A DNA stretch of 7,695 nt, from NCBI GenBank assembly GCA_030670005.1, contig DAOVCL010000096.1:1-7695 (forward strand), written 5' to 3'. Origin of the DNA: Candidatus Zixiibacteriota bacterium. GTDB lineage: Bacteria > SM23-81 > DAOVCL01. Of this stretch, positions 1-3,943 are shown in pieces; the first letter of the stretch is position 1, and each line of letters opens with the position of its first letter. The notes beneath the pieces are model-generated. The model was not told the DNA's origin. It was given only the letters and a program-made list of their open reading frames with translations, and ran no database searches. A program made the translations under genes and the position numbers.

Positions 1-195
1 ATTGAAGCTTCTGTATGCTCCATCTCCATCACCCCTATATCCAGTAGCATAAAGGGTATCTGGGCTATTAGGATCAACAGCAATTGAATAAATAGACATA
101 TTACAAGGCCCACAGAATGTCCAGACATTATCGCCAGCAAGCGAAAGATTTGCCAAGAACACAACGAAAAGGGACATTAACACTATTCTTTTCAT
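1..195 (-). CDS. Secreted beta-propeller (BNR/Asp-box-like) protein, N-terminal fragment
   Basis: Only the first 65 codons are present and the window edge cuts the rest. The ATG at 195-193 follows an AAAAGGAAGG ribosome-binding site four bases upstream. The product opens with a clear signal peptide (MKRIVLMSLFVVFLANLSLA, then GD), so it is exported. The mature part reads VWTFCGPCNMSIYSIAVDPN and continues SPDTLYATGYRGDGDGAYRS. The run I-A-V-D-P-N-x-P-D-T-L-Y-A-x-G is typical of a blade in BNR/sortilin-type or Ycf48-like beta-propellers, and the following G-D-G-D-G-A-Y-R-S resembles an Asp-box. It lies 72 bases downstream of the C25 protease in the same direction, with a hairpin between them, so it may be a lower-expressed distal gene of that unit. 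In FCB-group genomes such propeller proteins often carry the same C-terminal sorting domain, but that end is not visible here. The substrate is unknown. Confidence 0.8.
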   Translation of the reverse strand, partial: MKRIVLMSLFVVFLANLSLAGDNVWTFCGPCNMSIYSIAVDPNSPDTLYATGYRGDGDGAYRSFN

Positions 196-209
196 TTATC
201 CTTCCTTTT

Positions 210-256
210 AAAAAGTCAGACTGCTGGAGCTCCCGAAATAGAACTCCAGCAATCTG
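210..256 (-). terminator. Intercistronic hairpin, probable rho-independent terminator after the protease gene
   Basis: The arms TGCTGGAG (222-229) and CTCCAGCA (244-251) pair perfectly. CAGA/TCTG extend the stem beyond one C-A mismatch, and the loop is 14 bases. On the minus strand the stem is followed by AC and five T residues (214-210). It starts 12 bases after the protease stop codon and ends just before the ribosome-binding site of the propeller gene. The long loop and short T-run suggest it may be leaky. Confidence 0.6.
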
Positions 257-267
257 TCAGCTTATGG

Positions 268-2709
268 TCACCTTAGGATGACCATCTTGCGGGTTTGAGA
301 GTACTCCCCCGCCTTGATACGATAGAGGTAAACACCGCTGGCCACAGGCTTGCCCCCATCATCTTTGCCATCCCAGCAGACCCTGTAGCTCCCTGCCTGT
401 TTTTGAGTATCAATTAGGGTTCTCACCCTTTGTCCAAACAGATTGTAGACCCGGAGGGTGACCGCCGTCGGCTGTCCGCCGTCCGCCGACAACCGACCTG
501 TGCTCGGAATGGTGTAGCGGATGGTGGTGGTGGGATTGAAGGGATTTGGGAAGTTCTGAGAAAGCGAGAAGGTAAGAGGCCTAGTCTGGGTTTCTGGTGG
601 AACTCCAACCACAACTCCAATGACCCCCTCAAAGGGATGGAAGTTGTGCTTGGTTACTGTGACATAGAGATTACTATCTGAAGAGGATGGGTTGACCGTA
701 AGCGTTACCTGACCATTGGTCCCTGTTATCCCTCTCTCAAAGACATCCTCGGGCTTGTAAAGGCAGACCAGCGCCCCAGAAAGTGGATTCTCATCCCTGA
801 TAACCGTGACAGTAACCTCTATCGGCTCACCGGTCTCAATGTAACCAGGATACTCAGCTTCCATAGCCTCTGGTTGTTTAGTCCATATCTGCATCTCAGG
901 ATCACCCAACCAGAGATACATACGGGCATTATCAAGACCCCTATCGCCCCATTGAACCATCATCGTTTTCTTGCCATAATTGATAATGTTCCCCAAGGCA
1001 TAGATGCACGAATCGCCACAATCAAAAGCGGCCTTAAACAACGCCTTGTCGAAACTGTGGTTGGCATCTGTAAAAGAGGTTCGAGAAGCACCGAGGGAAC
1101 CACAAGCACCTCCATCAGGATCTCTGGTAAATGCTTCAGCTAAACATTCTAACCCATTCTGAGAGTCAATCATCCCATTAAAACAGGAAATATTAAAGAT
1201 AACAGGATAATGATCTGTATTGGTCAAACTGTGGGCATTGTAAATGGTGAAATACTCAAAAGATGCCCACCTCCACCATACGTTGAGTTCAAATATCACT
1301 TGTGGGAAATAGCCGCTGCCATGGCCAAGAAAGTTGACAATACTCAAGCCACCATGGTCTTGGATAGCATTAATCACATCCTGGTTGGTCACCCCTGGCA
1401 CCCCTATAACGCCAAAAAGAGTATCCACTTCAAACCCAGAATTAGCCATCACTTCATTGTGGATATATCTCTTGCAGTCTTTATAAGAATATCTATCGGG
1501 ATATTCCTCCTGGTGGCCAACGAGGATGGCCTTTTCTACATTCCAGTCTGAGCTTGGCCACCGTTCGTAAGCGAAAATCTTCTCTATCATAGTAACCAGA
1601 TGGCTACCATTAGCCACCGATAACCTTCCTATGGCCACATCGGCAAGATCATCATCCTCAGCAATTAAGCTGAACCAGTAATCAGAGCACATTGGGTTAT
1701 AGTAGTCAGTGGGATACTCATAATTCATATACAGAGGGATGTCCTCCTCATCACCGACCAGAAGCACGTATTCGATGCCGTATTGGTAGTAGTACTCGGT
1801 TATCGTCTCTTTGATCCAGGTAGTATCAGGGTAAATACAACCAGGGACAGGGTCATCTACAATGCAGGGGCTAAACTTCTCCACATAAACTGGAATCCCC
1901 TTCATTCTTTTCCACTCCACAAAAGGTTCCAGAACAGCAAGGACGCTTACATATTTACAAGGCGTAATGATCAGATACCCAAGAGGAACAGGTGATACAT
2001 CCAGACTCAGATAATCATAGTTGATCAGGCTCCTTCGATACATTCGGTCAAATGAGGGAGAGACCAGATCTGGTGGGTTGACGAGAGGATTCACCCCATC
2101 GGTCCCGCTGTAATTGAGCTGAACGGTGAGGTCATTATAGACCCTCAAGCCTCCGGTGACCGGATTGAAGGTGACCGGATACAAAGAGAGAACCGTTACC
2201 CTCACATCCCTCCAGACAGCAGGTGTGCCCACCTTGGCGAGCTCCTGGGGATAGAAGCTGTCCGTTCCATAGAGGACAGTGTCTATCTCAAAGGGACCAG
2301 GCTCCTCCCCCTCTATCAGTGGCTGCTGAAAGGGATAGACCAGATAGCCCTCCAGCTCAGTGTAGCTCTGGCTCACGATGCTCACCGAGACATTACAGGT
2401 GGGAGGAATGCCCACCAGCTTCCTGATGGCCGGAAGCTCAGGCTTGGCTATATTTAACATTGTGGCATAGTCATCAGGAATGCTCAACACCTGATATATC
2501 TGGCCATCCACCTCCCTCTCCTCCACCAGCATGCCAGGGACGGTGATATGCACCGTCGTCTGCATCCCATCAGATCCTAAGACCTCAATCTGTGGCGGTG
2601 CAGGATTGCCACCTCCATTAAAGGAGACCCAGCTCCCTAAGGCGACGGTTCCACCAGCAAACAGCACAAAAATGAAAGTGCTGAATAAGATAAAAGTTGA
2701 CTTTTTCAT
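268..2709 (-). CDS. Gingipain-like C25 cysteine protease with T9SS type A C-terminal sorting domain
   Basis: This is an 813-residue exported protease. I place the start at ATG 2709-2707, preceded by GGAGG eight bases upstream; the in-frame TTG five codons earlier lies inside that ribosome-binding site. In order: signal peptide (about 1-25, MKKSTFILFSTFIFVLFAGG); a C25-type propeptide (about 40-235, with the PELPAIRKLVGIPP motif near 90-103); the peptidase C25 domain (about 243-610); an Ig-like domain (about 615-705); and a T9SS type A/FlgD-like sorting domain (about 711-813, NFPNPFNPTTTIRY through KMVILR). The catalytic pair is visible: His463 in NFLGHGSGYF and Cys509 in FNISCFNGMID. By family precedent it is made as a zymogen and moved through the outer membrane by T9SS, either to the cell surface or released. 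No gingipain adhesin domains are visible. A 12-residue low-complexity insert (738-749) interrupts the sorting domain. Cleavage specificity (Arg, Lys or other) cannot be read from the sequence. Confidence 0.93.
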   Translation of the reverse strand: MKKSTFILFSTFIFVLFAGGTVALGSWVSFNGGGNPAPPQIEVLGSDGMQTTVHITVPGMLVEEREVDGQIYQVLSIPDDYATMLNIAKPELPAIRKLVGIPPTCNVSVSIVSQSYTELEGYLVYPFQQPLIEGEEPGPFEIDTVLYGTDSFYPQELAKVGTPAVWRDVRVTVLSLYPVTFNPVTGGLRVYNDLTVQLNYSGTDGVNPLVNPPDLVSPSFDRMYRRSLINYDYLSLDVSPVPLGYLIITPCKYVSVLAVLEPFVEWKRMKGIPVYVEKFSPCIVDDPVPGCIYPDTTWIKETITEYYYQYGIEYVLLVGDEEDIPLYMNYEYPTDYYNPMCSDYWFSLIAEDDDLADVAIGRLSVANGSHLVTMIEKIFAYERWPSSDWNVEKAILVGHQEEYPDRYSYKDCKRYIHNEVMANSGFEVDTLFGVIGVPGVTNQDVINAIQDHGGLSIVNFLGHGSGYFPQVIFELNVWWRWASFEYFTIYNAHSLTNTDHYPVIFNISCFNGMIDSQNGLECLAEAFTRDPDGGACGSLGASRTSFTDANHSFDKALFKAAFDCGDSCIYALGNIINYGKKTMMVQWGDRGLDNARMYLWLGDPEMQIWTKQPEAMEAEYPGYIETGEPIEVTVTVIRDENPLSGALVCLYKPEDVFERGITGTNGQVTLTVNPSSSDSNLYVTVTKHNFHPFEGVIGVVVGVPPETQTRPLTFSLSQNFPNPFNPTTTIRYTIPSTGRLSADGGQPTAVTLRVYNLFGQRVRTLIDTQKQAGSYRVCWDGKDDGGKPVASGVYLYRIKAGEYSQTRKMVILR
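463..498 (-). repeat. In-frame GC-rich repeat insert within the sorting-domain coding sequence
   Basis: This 36-base stretch encodes GRLSADGGQPTA between two conserved beta-strands of the sorting domain (TIRYTIPST and VTLRVYNLFG). It is made of overlapping GTCGG and GGCGGAC units, and contains GGCGGACGGCGGAC. Inverted GTCGG/CCGAC copies could form a hairpin. It is much more GC-rich and repetitive than the flanking coding sequence. It looks like a short intergenic-type repeat that entered the gene without breaking the frame. Confidence 0.5.
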
Positions 2710-2774
2710 TTTACCACCCTCCAAATTTTAAAGTCCAAAAGCTCACTCACTTACCATCCCAGCCCCACCCAGCT

Positions 2775-2886
2775 ATGGAGGATGTAGGCCTGGCTCAAGC
2801 AAAGCCTCCCGTAAATGGATTTTTTGCCTCCATCTTTTGGGATAGAGAAAACCAGGCTCTTCATGGAGGAGGGCTATTGCCTCCAT
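2775..2886. repeat. Two tandem inverted-repeat pairs (ATGGAGG/CCTCCAT) between the peptide and protease genes
   Basis: ATGGAGG occurs at 2775-2781 and 2863-2869. Its complement CCTCCAT occurs at 2827-2833 and 2880-2886. The right-hand pair forms a 7-bp hairpin with a 10-base loop. The longer direct repeat TTGCCTCCATC lies at 2824-2834 and 2877-2887, 53 bases apart. The minus-strand transcript therefore carries repeated GGAGG-like sequences that can be paired away ahead of the protease ribosome-binding site. It may be a leader structure or just repeat debris. Confidence 0.4.
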
Positions 2887-2897
2887 CCTGTATTCAA

Positions 2898-2925
2898 ATT
2901 TGAAGAAAATAATGAGCATTGTCAA
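2898..2925 (-). promoter_or_regulatory. Possible sigma-70-type promoter ahead of the protease
   Basis: On the minus strand a perfect TTGACA (2925-2920) is followed after 16 bases by TCAAAT (2903-2898), a 4/6 match to the -10 consensus. The -10 lies inside a perfect 12-bp palindrome, TTCAAATTTGAA (2893-2904), which could be an operator. The weak -10 keeps confidence low. If real, it would let the protease be expressed apart from the upstream peptide gene. Confidence 0.28.
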
Positions 2926-2946
2926 GCCTTTTCTCACGCGGATTCA

Positions 2947-3102
2947 TCACCAGTCCCCCCAATCCTCCCCCTCCCCTGAGAATCTTCTTTGCAGTCCGTT
3001 GATGATGAACTCCTTGATCTTTTTCAAAATCCCCTTCTTCTTCTTGGGGCGCTTCTCTTGATGATTAAGCTCTAAGTTTTTTATCTCAGGATCAGAATTC
3101 AT
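2947..3102 (-). CDS. Small basic peptide, 51 residues, unknown function
   Basis: The ATG at 3102-3100 is preceded by AAGAAGGAG, eight bases upstream, which is one of the strongest ribosome-binding sites in the window and the main reason to call this gene. The product begins MNSDPEIKNLELNHQEKR and has no signal peptide. A lysine cluster PKKKKG (about 19-24) leads into a predicted cationic amphipathic helix, ILKKIKEFIINGLQRRF (about 25-41). It ends in an acidic, tryptophan-containing tail, SGEGEDWGDW. I do not recognise the family. The gene is the first coding sequence downstream of the sigma-54 promoter and lies 237 bases before the protease start, in the same direction. The leader-plus-distinct-tail layout would fit a modified or signalling peptide, an antimicrobial-type peptide, or a small regulatory protein. 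None of these is proven, and no modifying enzyme is visible nearby. Confidence 0.6.
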   Translation of the reverse strand: MNSDPEIKNLELNHQEKRPKKKKGILKKIKEFIINGLQRRFSGEGEDWGDW

Positions 3103-3128
3103 AGTGCGAACTCCTTCTTAAGGTCAAA

Positions 3129-3151
3129 GGTGTAAGGAGTTAGGTGTAAGG
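3129..3151. repeat. Short direct repeat GGTGTAAGG x2
   Basis: GGTGTAAGG occurs at 3129-3137 and again at 3143-3151, with a 14-base period, just upstream of the peptide gene's ribosome-binding site. It looks like a small remnant of a tandem repeat. Confidence 0.55.
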
Positions 3152-3155
3152 TTGC

Positions 3156-3175
3156 GGCAGGGCAGGAGCCCTACC
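3156..3175. repeat. Hairpin repeat (GGCAGGGC / GCCCTACC)
   Basis: GGCAGGGC (3156-3163) and GCCCTACC (3168-3175) flank a four-base loop and pair along eight positions, with one G-U wobble on the minus-strand RNA. Next to it, CGGGGTTCTACCGC (near 3189-3202) matches the right half of the larger hairpin at 3483-3510, so this seems to be degraded material of the same repeat class. Confidence 0.45.
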
Positions 3176-3450
3176 AGCACAAAGAGCGCGGGGTTCTACC
3201 GCACTTTAGTGCAGGGTGAGGGCCCTGGCGGGCCCCAGACCCCTGATGAGGCCCACCAGGTTGTTGAGGCAATGCGAGACGGCATAACGGAATTCTGCGG
3301 CGACCAGGCTCATCCGAGGGCACTCCACCTCTCAATAGTTCTCCCCCTCTGGCACCATAAGGAGACTATTGGGTCACCTCTACCCTGCCCTCGCTTGCCT
3401 CTTGGTAACAGTTCACCGCGGAACCTCACGGAAAAAAGCAATCCCACTGA

Positions 3451-3510
3451 GCCGTCAGAACCACGATTCTGACGGCAAAGGTAGGTGGCAGAATCGGGGT
3501 TCTGCCACCT
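3451..3510. repeat. Pair of REP-like hairpin elements in inverted orientation
   Basis: There are two perfect hairpins seven bases apart. The first has arms GCCGTCAGAA (3451-3460) and TTCTGACGGC (3467-3476). The second has arms AGGTGGCAGAA (3483-3493) and TTCTGCCACCT (3500-3510). Both loops are six bases. Read on opposite strands, they share the core CAGAATCGKGGTTCTG, while the outer stem sequences differ but still pair. The conserved core, the compensated stems and the inverted pairing resemble REP/BIME elements. No RAYT-type transposase is present in the window. Confidence 0.6.
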
Positions 3511-3529
3511 CGATATGATCTTTCTATCT

Positions 3530-3562
3530 ATTCGTGCGGATTCGTCTATTTGGGTCATTCGT
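3530..3562. repeat. ACGAAT (ATTCGT) motif cluster
   Basis: ATTCGT occurs three times on the plus strand, at 3530-3535, 3540-3545 and 3557-3562; two copies extend to ATTCGTG. On the minus strand this reads as spaced CACGAAT words. It resembles the CACGAAT-rich degenerate repeats I recall from intergenic DNA of several uncultivated bacterial lineages. Confidence 0.4.
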
Positions 3563-3581
3563 GTTCCTTATTGGAAGGGGT

Positions 3582-3720
3582 GGCAGGCAAGGAAGAGCCT
3601 GCGGGGCATCTCCGCTAATTTGTTCCCCCAAATGCTGCCTCCAACCACCAAGCAAGAACAAGGCAGCACCGGCTCCCCTTGCCTACCTTAAGCCACGGAC
3701 AAGCGGAGATATTTACACTT
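3582..3720 (-). repeat. Interleaved inverted repeats at the 5' end of the sigma-54 transcript
   Basis: Three sets of complementary arms lie together. GGCAGGCAAGG plus GAGCC (3582-3599) matches GGCTCCCCTTGCCTACC (3671-3687) imperfectly. ATCTCCGCT (3608-3616) matches AGCGGAGAT (3712-3720) perfectly. TGCTGCCT (3633-3640) matches AGGCAGCA (3661-3668) perfectly. The first two sets cross, so they are alternative pairings or a pseudoknot. A local hairpin, GCGGGGCATCTCCGC (3601-3615), competes for one arm. The arm at 3712-3720 starts at the predicted first transcribed base. Confidence 0.45.
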
Positions 3721-3730
3721 ATATTCATGT

Positions 3731-3746
3731 AGCAAAAAGTGTGCCA
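3731..3746 (-). promoter_or_regulatory. Sigma-54 (-24/-12) promoter
   Basis: The minus strand reads TGGCACACTTTTTGCT. This matches the TGGCAC-N5-TTGCW consensus at every defined base, with correct spacing between the GG and GC pairs. Transcription should begin near 3720 and run toward the 51-residue peptide and the C25 protease. The promoter lies 11 bases past a terminator that isolates it from the upstream regulator gene. That neighbour is itself a sigma-54 activator, which supports the call. Confidence 0.8.
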
Positions 3747-3756
3747 TAATGGGCAG

Positions 3757-3791
3757 AAAAAATAAAAAAGCACTTAGCTAACTAAGTGCTT
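3757..3791 (-). terminator. Rho-independent terminator of the regulator operon
   Basis: AAGCACTTAG (3768-3777) and CTAAGTGCTT (3782-3791) form a perfect 10-bp stem with a four-base loop. On the minus strand it is followed by TTTTATTTTTT (3767-3757). It lies 152 bases downstream of the regulator stop codon and immediately before the sigma-54 promoter. Confidence 0.88.
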
Positions 3792-3862
3792 GAGAAATAA
3801 GGCGATATTTAATTTGTGAGAAGAATAACTATATCAGCCTTTATTAAAGCAAAAGGTTATTC

Positions 3863-3876
3863 GTCCACTTTTGGAC
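3863..3876. promoter_or_regulatory. Candidate enhancer site 1 (GWCCA-N4-WGGAC dyad)
   Basis: GTCCACTTTTGGAC is a dyad with perfect 5-bp half-sites and a four-base spacer. Its centre is about 150 bp upstream of the predicted sigma-54 start site, a usual distance for an activator site. The same pattern recurs twice farther upstream. Confidence 0.5.
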
Positions 3877-3928
3877 ATATATTTTTGGGCTAACTGAGTA
3901 TCTGTTTATATGACAAGAAGTTAAAAGC

Positions 3929-3942
3929 GACCAATAAAGGAC
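3929..3942. promoter_or_regulatory. Candidate enhancer site 2 (GWCCA-N4-WGGAC dyad)
   Basis: GACCAATAAAGGAC keeps the half-site pattern and lies just downstream of the regulator stop codon. Its centre is 21 bp from site 3, two turns of B-DNA, so dimers would bind on the same face. It is about 216 bp upstream of the predicted start site. Confidence 0.5.
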
Positions 3943-3943
3943 G

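Larger units (their letters stand above)
3103..3720 (-). other. Long non-coding leader between the sigma-54 start site and the peptide gene
   Basis: About 620 bases separate the predicted start of transcription (near 3720) from the 51-residue peptide gene. I see no convincing gene on either strand: open frames here run through the hairpin repeats and lack good ribosome-binding sites. The stretch is built from short direct repeats, several perfect hairpins and an ACGAAT cluster, listed separately. It may be a structured leader, may contain a small RNA, or may be a landing zone for miniature repeats. Confidence 0.55.

Noticed and set aside
2784..2830. GCAAAGCC on the plus strand, resembling the 3' half of a cyclic-di-GMP-I (GEMM) riboswitch
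   Set aside because: The 5' half (CACGCACAGGGCAAA-type) is absent, and no plus-strand gene follows.
2773..2919. 48-codon minus-strand frame (MLIIFFKFEYRMEAIALLHE...) between the peptide and protease genes
   Set aside because: Only a weak AAAAGG lies upstream, the frame runs through the ATGGAGG inverted repeats, and the product looks like translated repeat sequence. It would need conservation in relatives to be accepted.
3354..3369. Second TGGCAC on the plus strand as a possible sigma-54 promoter
   Set aside because: There is no TTGC at the required spacing and no gene downstream on that strand.
3310..3558. 82-codon minus-strand frame in the leader, whose stop overlaps an ATG (ATGA) of a 35-codon frame at 3206-3313
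   Set aside because: It is made almost entirely of the REP-like hairpins and ACGAAT words, has no good ribosome-binding site, and the arginine/glycine-rich product resembles no domain. The 35-codon frame looked more protein-like but has no supporting evidence.
3100..3720. CRISPR array suggested by the dense repeats
   Set aside because: The repeats are hairpins and short words of different sequence with no regular repeat-spacer periodicity, and no cas gene is present.
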